From Flavobacteriaceae bacterium (GTDB lineage: Bacteria; Bacteroidota; Bacteroidia; Flavobacteriales; Flavobacteriaceae), in contig JAENXB010000091.1 of the NCBI GenBank assembly GCA_016649785.1, forward strand, positions 1 through 10,341: DNA of 10,341 nucleotides. Direction: 5' to 3'. Made by a program: the position numbers and the translations under genes. The notes below the pieces were generated by a model. That model made no database searches. It was not told where the DNA came from and saw only the letters and a program-made list of their open reading frames with translations. Positions 1 through 5,727 of this stretch are shown here, piece by piece. Each line of letters starts with the position of its first letter. Position 1 is the stretch's first letter.

Positions 1-182
1 AAGCAATGCGAAAAAAGTGCTTTTAGGTATTCATCATAATTGTATAGACCAGGACTATGTTCAAAACTATTTGGACGAATTCTGTTATAAATTCAACCGA
101 AGATGTTTTGGAGATAAATTATCTGATAGATTGCTTATTGCCGCTTTAGAAACAACTTGGTATTAGTAACGGATATGCATAT
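1..182 (+). mobile_element. Right-hand end of an IS1595-family insertion sequence (left part outside window)
   Basis: The window opens inside an insertion sequence. The end of its transposase gene (stop at 164-166) is followed within about 16 bases by sequence that already reads as D-lactate dehydrogenase, so the right end of the element lies between about 167 and 182. The short stretch TAACGGATATGCATAT (167-182) probably contains the right terminal inverted repeat. Neither the partner repeat nor the 8-bp target duplication usual for this family can be checked, because the left end is outside the window. The family is inferred from the transposase fragment. Confidence 0.7.
2..166 (+). CDS. 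IS1595-family (ISXO2-like) transposase, C-terminal fragment
   Basis: Reading from base 2 gives 54 codons up to TAG at 164-166. The peptide contains GIHHNC, then YLDEFCYKFNRR, and ends LLIAALETTWY. The block Y-L-D-E-F-x-(Y/F)-(K/R)-F-N-R-R is the C-terminal signature of the ISXO2-like DDE transposase domain of IS1595 elements. The first two catalytic acidic residues and the N-terminal zinc-binding part lie upstream of the window, so I cannot tell whether the transposase is intact. It is the 3' end of the gene of the mobile element described for the same region, and it reads towards the interrupted dehydrogenase gene. The family call is firm; activity is unknown. Confidence 0.8.
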   Translation, partial: SNAKKVLLGIHHNCIDQDYVQNYLDEFCYKFNRRCFGDKLSDRLLIAALETTWY

Positions 183-521
183 AATAAAATAAAAAAAGGG
201 GCAATGATCATTAATACATGTAGAGGTGCTGTAATTAAAACATCAGACACTATTGAGGCATTAAAAAGTGGGAAATTAGGCTATTTGGGAATGGATGTTT
301 ACGAACAGGAAGAAAATTTATTTTTCAGGGATCTATCCGAAAGCATTATTCAGGATGAGTTAATACTGCAACTTATAAGTTACCCCAATGTTCTGATCAC
401 ATCCCACCAGGGCTTTTTTACAAACGAAGCATTAGGGGAAATTGCAACAACCACCATCAAAAACCGAACAGATTTTGAAAGAGGAGCAGCTTTAGAAAAT
501 GAAGTAAAATTGAAAACCTGA
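183..521 (+). pseudogene. ldhA: D-lactate dehydrogenase (LdhA-type), 3' fragment cut by an IS
   Basis: The reading frame encodes the last third of a 2-hydroxyacid dehydrogenase of the fermentative D-lactate dehydrogenase type (NADH-dependent pyruvate to D-lactate). Visible landmarks are NKIKKGAMIINTCRGA, corresponding to the K-x-G-x-M-x-x-N-T-x-R-G block of the NAD domain, then GMDVYEQEENLFF, and SHQGFFTNEALGEIA, whose His is the catalytic histidine position of the family. Homology appears to continue upstream of the ATG at 204 to about 177-183 and stops where the insertion sequence begins. So 204 is not a real start; it is an internal Met. Family members are about 330 residues, of which only about 110 remain here. 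The missing 5' part may lie on the other side of the element, outside the window, or may be lost. The fragment ends with TGA at 519-521, 48 bases from the converging radical SAM gene. Product identity is confident; loss of function is inferred. Confidence 0.8.
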
Positions 522-569
522 TAAATTAAATGTTCTATTTATTTAGACAACTCAACCAATTTTAAAAAA

Positions 570-1670
570 TCAAAACAAACTCATTTGCCCGGTTTTATAC
601 TGAGCGTGCAGGTCACAGTTTAATTTAGGAGTACTTCTTTCGGAAAGATATTTTTTTCGGGCTATTTTAAATTGTTGATGTACTTGCTCTGCAATATTGC
701 CTGTTCCTTTCATTCTTCTTCCAAATTCGCTGTCGTTTAAATTTCCGGCATGACAATCCTGAATTTGATGCAAAACTTTTTCGGCCCTGTCCGGCAAGGT
801 TTTTTTGATCCAATAGGAAAATATCCCACCAATGGCGCCGTTCAATCGTACCATTGTGTATCCCACGCTCAAGGCGCCCCTTTCGGCAACCGCTTTTACC
901 AAAGGCAAAATTTCGTGGCTGTTAATTCCGGGAATAATTGGCGCCATCATCACGCTTACCGGGATATTTTCTGAAGAAAGTTTTTCCAGGGTTTCAAGTC
1001 GCTTTGTTACACTTGCAGTTCGCGGTTCCATCATTCGTCTAATTTCTTCATCCAGTGAAGTAATAGAGAGATTTACGTGTACTAAATTATCTGCTGCCAG
1101 TTCTTTTAAGATGTCAATATCCCTCTGCACCAAGGCGTTTTTGGTGATAATTCCCACCGGATGTTTGTATTTTAAAAAGGTTTGCAAAAGCCCTCTTGTG
1201 ATTTGAAGATTTTTTTCGGTTGGCTGGTAGCAATCGGTATTTCCCGACAATACAATGGGAGCAGCCTGCCAGTTTTTACTTTGCAACTTTTTTTCAAGCA
1301 GTTCCACCGCATTCCTCTTAACCAGGATCTTTTGTTCAAAATCTAAACCTGCACTGTAACCCCAATATTCATGGGTATTTCTTGCATAACAGTAAACACA
1401 TCCGTGTTCACAACCCTGATAAGGATTCAGGGAATACCCCATTCCCACATCTGGGCTAGTGATTTTATTGACTATGGTTTTAGGGAAAGTTTCTATTAAA
1501 ACCGTTTTTGATTTTTTGATAGGGAACGGACGGCCGTCCGATCCTACTTCCCCTTCCGCAGCACAATAATTGAGAAATTCATCCCGGAATTTGTGACTGT
1601 GGGTATCAAATTTATTGGTGACATTCAGTTGCGCCCCTCTTCCTTTTATATAATCTTTTGAACCAGACAT
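570..1670 (-). CDS. PA0069-family radical SAM protein (SplB-like), with a repeat-derived insertion
   Basis: This 366-residue protein of the PA0069/SplB-like radical SAM group is cytoplasmic and of unknown substrate. The N-terminus carries the GRGAQ motif (10-14). The SPDVGMGYSLNPYQGCEHGCVYCYAR region follows (described in two parts: SPDVGMGYSLNPYQG, then CEHGCVYCYAR), with Cys87, Cys91 and Cys94 forming the CxxxCxxC [4Fe-4S] site that cleaves S-adenosylmethionine. THEYWGYSAGLDFE and VLSGNTDCYQPTE are family-typical blocks, and the barrel continues through IITKNA, NLSITSL and EPRTAS. It ends in the family-typical GQMSLF. Residues about 42-56 (VGSDGRPFP and following) are encoded by a palindromic repeat also found twice downstream of the neighbouring gene; from memory, relatives have a shorter loop here. 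The start is taken because it leads straight into the KGRGAQ block. The ATG lies only five bases from a 19-bp hairpin. The upstream neighbour on this strand is the enoyl-CoA hydratase, 175 bases away. Confidence 0.88.
   Translation of the reverse strand: MSGSKDYIKGRGAQLNVTNKFDTHSHKFRDEFLNYCAAEGEVGSDGRPFPIKKSKTVLIETFPKTIVNKITSPDVGMGYSLNPYQGCEHGCVYCYARNTHEYWGYSAGLDFEQKILVKRNAVELLEKKLQSKNWQAAPIVLSGNTDCYQPTEKNLQITRGLLQTFLKYKHPVGIITKNALVQRDIDILKELAADNLVHVNLSITSLDEEIRRMMEPRTASVTKRLETLEKLSSENIPVSVMMAPIIPGINSHEILPLVKAVAERGALSVGYTMVRLNGAIGGIFSYWIKKTLPDRAEKVLHQIQDCHAGNLNDSEFGRRMKGTGNIAEQVHQQFKIARKKYLSERSTPKLNCDLHAQYKTGQMSLF
1505..1547 (-). repeat. REP-like palindromic repeat inside the radical SAM coding sequence (copy 1)
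   Basis: On the minus strand the unit begins GTAG at 1547-1544, runs through a hairpin with a perfect 14-bp core palindrome CGGACGGCCGTCCG (1527-1540), extended to 1523-1544 with one mismatch, and ends with an AAAATCAAAAA tail (1515-1505). The same order of elements (GTAG, palindrome, CCCT, GAAATCAAAA) occurs in copies 2 and 3 in the same orientation. The copy is fully translated, as residues about 42-56 of the radical SAM protein, with no stop or frameshift. GTAG at the 5' foot is the hallmark of REP elements recognised by RAYT transposases; membership in that class is inference. Confidence 0.7.
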
Positions 1671-1675
1671 ATCAC

Positions 1676-1721
1676 AAAAATATGGAATATTTCCATATTA
1701 AAGGAAATATTCCATATTTTT
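1676..1721. other. Perfect 19-bp inverted repeat with 8-nt loop just upstream of the radical SAM start
   Basis: The left arm AAAAATATGGAATATTTCC (1676-1694) and the right arm at 1703-1721 are exact reverse complements, separated by ATATTAAA. The left arm also contains a smaller dyad, TATGGAA-TAT-TTCCATA (1681-1697), and both arms carry a GGAA-N3-TTCC core, so two protein-binding half-structures are possible. Read on the minus strand the stem ends in TTTTTG, so it could act as a terminator for the enoyl-CoA hydratase transcript. The box TATTTTTG (1682-1675, minus) matches the Bacteroidetes -7 consensus TAnnTTTG, but no -33 element was found at the right distance and it would give an almost leaderless mRNA. 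Terminator, operator and promoter all remain possible. Confidence 0.6.
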
Positions 1722-1762
1722 TTTATATTGTGGGGATTAACAATTGTTGTTTCTACCTGTTA

Positions 1763-1801
1763 TTTTGATTTCGAAATGGAGGGACGATCGGCCGTCCTTA
1801 C
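1763..1801 (-). repeat. REP-like palindromic repeat, intergenic (copy 2)
   Basis: On the minus strand the unit reads GTAA (1801-1798), then GGACGGCCGATCGTCC (1797-1782), an imperfect hairpin with a GGACG/CGTCC stem, then CTCCATTTC and the tail GAAATCAAAA (1772-1763). It is the most diverged of the three copies: the 5' foot is GTAA instead of GTAG and the stem centre is mismatched. It lies in tandem with copy 3, the units being offset by 45 bases, which suggests a local duplication or two neighbouring insertions. Confidence 0.65.
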
Positions 1802-1807
1802 ATGACA

Positions 1808-1846
1808 TTTTTGATTTCAAAGGGACGGACAATTGTCCGTCCCTAC
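1808..1846 (-). repeat. REP-like palindromic repeat touching the enoyl-CoA hydratase stop (copy 3)
   Basis: A perfect 24-nt palindrome spans 1821-1844; each half is AGGGACGGACAA or its reverse complement. On the minus strand GTAG (1846-1843) precedes it and TTTGAAATCAAAAA (1821-1808) follows. The G of GTAG is the last base of the TAG stop codon of the enoyl-CoA hydratase gene (1848-1846), so the element begins exactly where translation ends. A hairpin this strong right after the stop would form in the mRNA and could protect the 3' end or attenuate transcription; that effect is inferred. Confidence 0.75.
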
Positions 1847-2628
1847 TATTTCCCCGGGAACTCGGCTTTGCGTTTATTTAGGAATGCGGTGGTTCCTTCC
1901 TGAAAATCATCAGTTCCAAAACATCTCCCGAATTCCTCGATTTCGGTCTCAAATCCATTCACACCGTCTTCAAAATTGGCATTTATCGCTTTAATTGCAG
2001 AACTGATGGCGACTAATGAATTTCTCATGATCTTATTGGCAAGATTTCCAGCAAAATCCAGAAGTTCTTCCTGAGTGGTTACGTGGTTTACCAGGTTGTA
2101 TTGAAGGGCCTGATTGGCATCTATCATTCCGGCGGTCATGATCATTTCCATGGCCCGGCCTTTTCCTACAAGTTGCGGCAAACGTTGAGTGCCTCCATAA
2201 CCTGGAATAACCCCAAGGGAAACTTCCGGCAATCCCATTTTGGCATTGTTACTTGCAATTCTGAAATGTGCCGCCATCGCGAGTTCCAGTCCGCCGCCAA
2301 GGGCAAAACCGTTTACTGCGGCAATTACGGGTTTTGGAAAATTGGCGACATAATCAAATAATTTTGCCTGTCCTTCAGCCGCAAGTTGTTTTCCTTCCCT
2401 GGCTGAATAATCGAAAAATTCGCTGATATCGGCCCCGGCCACAAATGCTTTTTCCCCGCTGCCTGTCAGAATGATCACTTTCACATCAGGATCAGATTGG
2501 GCATTCTTAAAAGCCAGGTGCAATTCCTGGATTGTGTCCTTGTTTAAAGCGTTAAGTTTTGAAGGTCGGTTTACCGTAATTCGCAAAATTCCTTCTTCAT
2601 TTTCAGTTAAAATATTCTCGTAATTCAT
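1846..2628 (-). CDS. Enoyl-CoA hydratase (crotonase family)
   Basis: This 260-residue crotonase is of usual length for the family and should hydrate trans-2-enoyl-CoA to 3-hydroxyacyl-CoA in fatty-acid or short-chain acyl-CoA breakdown in the cytoplasm. The oxyanion-hole regions are AFVAGADISE (61-70; Ala64) and GFALGGGLELA (107-117; Gly112). Both catalytic glutamates of hydratases are present, Glu115 in GGGLE and Glu135 in LPEVSLG, followed by the IPGYGGTQRL block (141-150). Having both glutamates favours a hydratase over isomerase or decarboxylase members; chain-length preference cannot be read from sequence. The gene follows the histidine kinase with a 78-base gap holding no clear promoter or terminator, so co-transcription is possible. 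There is no other beta-oxidation gene nearby. The stop codon touches a REP-like palindrome. Confidence 0.92.
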   Translation of the reverse strand: MNYENILTENEEGILRITVNRPSKLNALNKDTIQELHLAFKNAQSDPDVKVIILTGSGEKAFVAGADISEFFDYSAREGKQLAAEGQAKLFDYVANFPKPVIAAVNGFALGGGLELAMAAHFRIASNNAKMGLPEVSLGVIPGYGGTQRLPQLVGKGRAMEMIMTAGMIDANQALQYNLVNHVTTQEELLDFAGNLANKIMRNSLVAISSAIKAINANFEDGVNGFETEIEEFGRCFGTDDFQEGTTAFLNKRKAEFPGK

Positions 2629-2706
2629 AAATTATTATTTTTCGGATTTACCTTGGCAAGCCGGGGTGAAAATCATTATAATTCTTTGTGTTGCCCTATT
2701 TTGGGC

Positions 2707-4161
2707 TTATTTTGGAAATCGTACCGTAAATATAGTTCCTTTATTCCTTTTTGAGGTAAAGGTGATGCTGCCTCCGTAGGTTTCAACAAGGTTTTTTACC
2801 ATTGCAAGGCCCAGCCCCATTCCACTGGATTTGGTGGTGAATTTAGGCTCAAACACCCTTTCCTTATTTTCTTCGGTTATTCCTATCCCGTTATCGGAAA
2901 CTGATATGCAAACATCGGTTTCTTCCTCTTCCACCCTTACCAGGATCCGCGGGTTTTCTACATCCTCAAGTGCCTGCGTGGCGTTCTTGACGAGATTGGT
3001 CACCACCCGGATAAGTTGGGTCCTGTCAAATTTCGCCAGAATCTCTTCTTTTTCTGATGTGAACAGAATGTAATCTTCATTGAAAATATCCAATGCCAGT
3101 TTTACAATTTTGGGAACATTCAAAATTTCATTTTGCTGCGCCGGCATTTTAGCGAAATTTGAAAATGCAGAAGCGATGGTACTCATGGTATCTATCTGAT
3201 ATATCAGCGTATTGCTGTATTCTTCCACTTTTTTACGAATATCCGGATCATTGGGATCAAAATTTCTCTGAAAGCTCTGCACACTCAACCGCATTGGGGT
3301 AAGCGGGTTTTTGATCTCGTGCGCCACCTGTTTGGCCATCTCACGCCAGGCCTGCTCCCGCTCTCCTGTAGCTAGTTTCACGGCGCTTTCCTCCAACTCG
3401 TCTATCATAGAGTTATAGGCCGATACCAGGGCGTAGATCTCCTCGGAAGCATTCTCGATCTCAATTTTTTGATTACGTTTATCAAGCCGGGTTTGAACAA
3501 TCTTTTCGGAAATAATATTTAATGATTTTATGATGTATTTAGAGAGGAAATAAGACATCGTAATAGCTATTAAAAGCATAAAAAGATATACCTCTCCCAA
3601 TTTAAACAAAAATTCATTGAGGTCTTTCCGGAGCATTTGGTCGTCTTGTAAATAAGGCAAATACAGGATGGCAAGGGGCTTGAATTTATTGTCGGTGATA
3701 TAAGTATAGGACGATTGGAATTTCTGGCCGTTGACTTCCGACCTCTTAAGGTATCGCTTGTTCCGGGAGGCTTCCAGTTCTTTCAGAATATATGAGGGGA
3801 TCTGAACATTGGTGGTATCCCTGAAAAAAGATTCGCTGGATTTTATAAGCAACTTCCCGTTTAGATCATAAATATTGAGCTGCATTTCATGCACCTGGGA
3901 AATTTCATAAATCTTGCCTCTTTCCTTTAGAATTACGGGCATATTTTCAGTGTTCACAACGTGCGTGGTACTGGCAAGTACAAATTTGATGTTTTCCCTG
4001 ATAGCCTGTTCCTTGCGTTCCAGGCGCTCCCTGTGATAATTCTCAGACTCTTTTTTATATTGAAAAACCGTAACCCCCGCAATTAATATGGAAGCACCCA
4101 ATACCAGTAAAATCATGGAAATAAAAATACGATTCCTTAAAGAGAGTTTTAAAAGCTTCAT
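2707..4161 (-). CDS. NtrY-like membrane sensor histidine kinase (orphan)
   Basis: This 484-residue kinase starts with a transmembrane helix (about 11-32), followed by an extracytoplasmic sensor region (about 33-188), a second helix (about 190-208) and a HAMP linker (about 209-262). The dimerisation/phosphoacceptor helix has His281 in the H-box VAHEIKNPLTPMRLS. The ATPase domain shows the N-box NLVKNATQAL (389-398), G1 box DNGIGI (423-428), F-box FEPKFTTK and G2 box GMGLGL (447-452). The H-box followed by NPLTPM resembles NtrY-type kinases. All catalytic motifs are intact, so autophosphorylation is expected. No response regulator is adjacent, so the partner must be encoded elsewhere; the signal is unknown, and the sensor region shows no recognisable PAS or Cache motif to my eye. 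Upstream on the same strand lies the hemJ-like remnant; 78 bases downstream is the enoyl-CoA hydratase gene. Confidence 0.9.
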   Translation of the reverse strand: MKLLKLSLRNRIFISMILLVLGASILIAGVTVFQYKKESENYHRERLERKEQAIRENIKFVLASTTHVVNTENMPVILKERGKIYEISQVHEMQLNIYDLNGKLLIKSSESFFRDTTNVQIPSYILKELEASRNKRYLKRSEVNGQKFQSSYTYITDNKFKPLAILYLPYLQDDQMLRKDLNEFLFKLGEVYLFMLLIAITMSYFLSKYIIKSLNIISEKIVQTRLDKRNQKIEIENASEEIYALVSAYNSMIDELEESAVKLATGEREQAWREMAKQVAHEIKNPLTPMRLSVQSFQRNFDPNDPDIRKKVEEYSNTLIYQIDTMSTIASAFSNFAKMPAQQNEILNVPKIVKLALDIFNEDYILFTSEKEEILAKFDRTQLIRVVTNLVKNATQALEDVENPRILVRVEEEETDVCISVSDNGIGITEENKERVFEPKFTTKSSGMGLGLAMVKNLVETYGGSITFTSKRNKGTIFTVRFPK

Positions 4162-4218
4162 ATAATTTTATCAGTGGTTAGGCTAAAATAATCAATTATC
4201 ACACCATATCAGGCATTA

Positions 4219-4394
4219 TTAGACATTGGAATTTTTTAAACGGATTTGCTGGTACAATTTGAATCCGGGCATCAAAATCGCTGAAAGCAAAAAGATCCCT
4301 ATTAGCCCGTAAATCCAATTGACGGCATCCCCACAATTACCAAAAATATTACTGCAAACAGGATTAAAGTAGAACCTTCATTCCACAACCTATA
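4219..4394 (-). pseudogene. hemJ: hemJ-like (CopD/UPF0093 family) membrane protein gene, frameshifted 3' remnant
   Basis: The 228 bases between the MATE and kinase genes are not empty. One minus-strand frame reads YRLWNEGSTLILFAVIFLVIV (given here as YRLWNEGSTL then ILFAVIFLVIV; 4394-4332). The next frame continues with GDAVNWIYGLIGIF then LLSAILMPGFKLYQQIR, and stops at 4221-4219. Joined together they match, from memory, the C-terminal end of flavobacterial CopD/HemJ-like proteins: (R/L)-R-x-W-N-E, a hydrophobic helix, W-I-Y-G, a second helix, then G-x-K-L-Y-x-x-I-R. The frames differ by one missing base at the GGGG run (CCCC on plus, 4329-4332). No start or N-terminal part remains: homology begins at about 4391, overlapping the MATE stop codon. 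HemJ is a protoporphyrinogen oxidase in some bacteria; the biochemical role of flavobacterial members is less certain. Bases 4162-4218 show nothing clear. Confidence 0.72.
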
Positions 4395-5727
4395 GATTTT
4401 CCCTTATTTCCCGGTTCAGGAAATAGCCGGTCAGAATAGTTGAAAGAACATCCGCCAGGGGAAAAGATATCCAGACTCCAATTTCACCAAAATATTTCGG
4501 CAGGATCAACACCAGCGGAATAAAAAAGAATCCCTGCCTGGACAAGGTCAATAATAAAGCAGGTACGGCTTTACCAATTGCCTGAAAATAAGCCGAGCCT
4601 ATTAGTTGTAAAGCTATAATTGGAGTGGCCGCAAAAACCCAACGCATGGCATGCGGGGTTTCTGCAATTATTTTTGGATTGTTCGTGAAGATTCTCACAA
4701 TATCTTCAGAAAAAAACATAATCCCGGCAAAGACGATTAATGCCAAAACACTGGCATATAAAATCGCGGTATTGATGCTCTTCCGAACGCGATGCCATTG
4801 TTGGGCCCCGTAATTATAACCTGCAATTGGCAAAAATCCCTGGGTTACCCCTAAAATTGGGAATAAGGCAAACATGAGCATTCTGCCAATAATGGCGTAC
4901 ACAGTTACAGAGTCTTCTCCTCCCAAATGGAACATTATATTGTTCATCAATAAATAAGTGACACTTACCACTGCCTGCCTTGCAAGCGTGACAAAACCTA
5001 AAGAAGATGTTTCTTTCAAAATGGACAAATCGAACCGGAAATGAGTCCAGTTGATCTTTAAATCTGAATTTTTTGACAGAAAGAACCAGAGCACATAGGC
5101 GAAACAACACAAATAAGAAATGGTTGTGGCCCAGGCTGCGCCAAGCATTCCCATATCCATCTCGATAATTAAAATGTAATCCAGGACCAAATTCCCTACT
5201 GAAGGAATGATCATGGCGATCATCGCAAATTTGGGTTTGCCTTCAGCCCTTATCACGCTATTCCCCATCATACAAAGCGCCAGAAAAGGAACTCCGTAAA
5301 GGACTACCGTGTAATAAATTTTTGCAGGTTCAAATATATCGCCTTTTCCTCCAAAAGCAGGAATTATGGAATTGACAAATGTCAACCCAACAGTAGCAAG
5401 CAGGATTGTTAAAATAAGGGTAAGGCTGATTTGATTCCCGAAGGTTTTCAGGGCCTTTTCATTTTTTCCCGAACCAAGTGCCCTGGAAATAATAGAAGAG
5501 CCACCAATCCCAATTGCAATTCCCAAAGCAGCGATAAAAAATGAAACAGGCAAAACCACATTGATGGCGGCTATAGCAATAGAACCTATCCAGTTTCCAA
5601 CAAAAATGGTGTCTATCAGGATATTGAGCGACATCACAAGAATCCCAATAGATGCCGGGACCGCCTGCCTGATCAGCAATTTCCCGATAGGTTCACTGCC
5701 CAGAGCCGCTGAATTTAATGTTGCCAT
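4390..5727 (-). CDS. MATE-family multidrug/cation efflux transporter
   Basis: This 445-residue polytopic inner-membrane protein has the two-fold pattern of about 12 transmembrane helices typical of MATE exporters, which move drugs or metabolites out in exchange for Na+ or H+. Recognisable family blocks are IGKLLIRQAVPASIGILVMS at the N-terminus, GIAIGIGGSSIISRALG near residue 80 (polar turn after helix 2), RAEGKPKFAM (about 160-169) after the fourth helix, and GFLPIAGYNYGAQQ in the second half, as in MepA-like proteins. Its ATG overlaps the hemH stop by one base (TAATG, 5729-5725), so translation is probably coupled to hemH. A role in exporting a porphyrin or related compound can be imagined from this coupling but nothing in the protein shows it. 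The C-terminus (NREIRENL) ends right at the junction with the hemJ-like remnant, so the last residues could have been altered by the rearrangement. Confidence 0.9.
   Translation of the reverse strand: MATLNSAALGSEPIGKLLIRQAVPASIGILVMSLNILIDTIFVGNWIGSIAIAAINVVLPVSFFIAALGIAIGIGGSSIISRALGSGKNEKALKTFGNQISLTLILTILLATVGLTFVNSIIPAFGGKGDIFEPAKIYYTVVLYGVPFLALCMMGNSVIRAEGKPKFAMIAMIIPSVGNLVLDYILIIEMDMGMLGAAWATTISYLCCFAYVLWFFLSKNSDLKINWTHFRFDLSILKETSSLGFVTLARQAVVSVTYLLMNNIMFHLGGEDSVTVYAIIGRMLMFALFPILGVTQGFLPIAGYNYGAQQWHRVRKSINTAILYASVLALIVFAGIMFFSEDIVRIFTNNPKIIAETPHAMRWVFAATPIIALQLIGSAYFQAIGKAVPALLLTLSRQGFFFIPLVLILPKYFGEIGVWISFPLADVLSTILTGYFLNREIRENL

Noticed and set aside
522..569. Terminator between the converging dehydrogenase fragment and radical SAM gene.
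   Set aside because: No stable hairpin followed by a T-run is visible on either strand.
832..1206. Open frame of 124 codons on the plus strand.
   Set aside because: It lies wholly antisense to the well-supported radical SAM gene and its product has no family features; it is a shadow frame.
1739..1748. AACAATTGTT palindrome upstream of the radical SAM gene.
   Set aside because: Ten bases in AT-rich DNA is within chance expectation, and it is not positioned relative to any promoter element.
2693..2706. Small GCCC-TATTTT-GGGC stem right after the kinase stop as a terminator.
   Set aside because: Only four base pairs, with no T-run after it on the minus strand; too weak to call.
4814..5110. 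Open frame of 98 codons on the minus strand within the MATE gene.
   Set aside because: It is an out-of-frame shadow of the MATE coding sequence with no recognisable motif.
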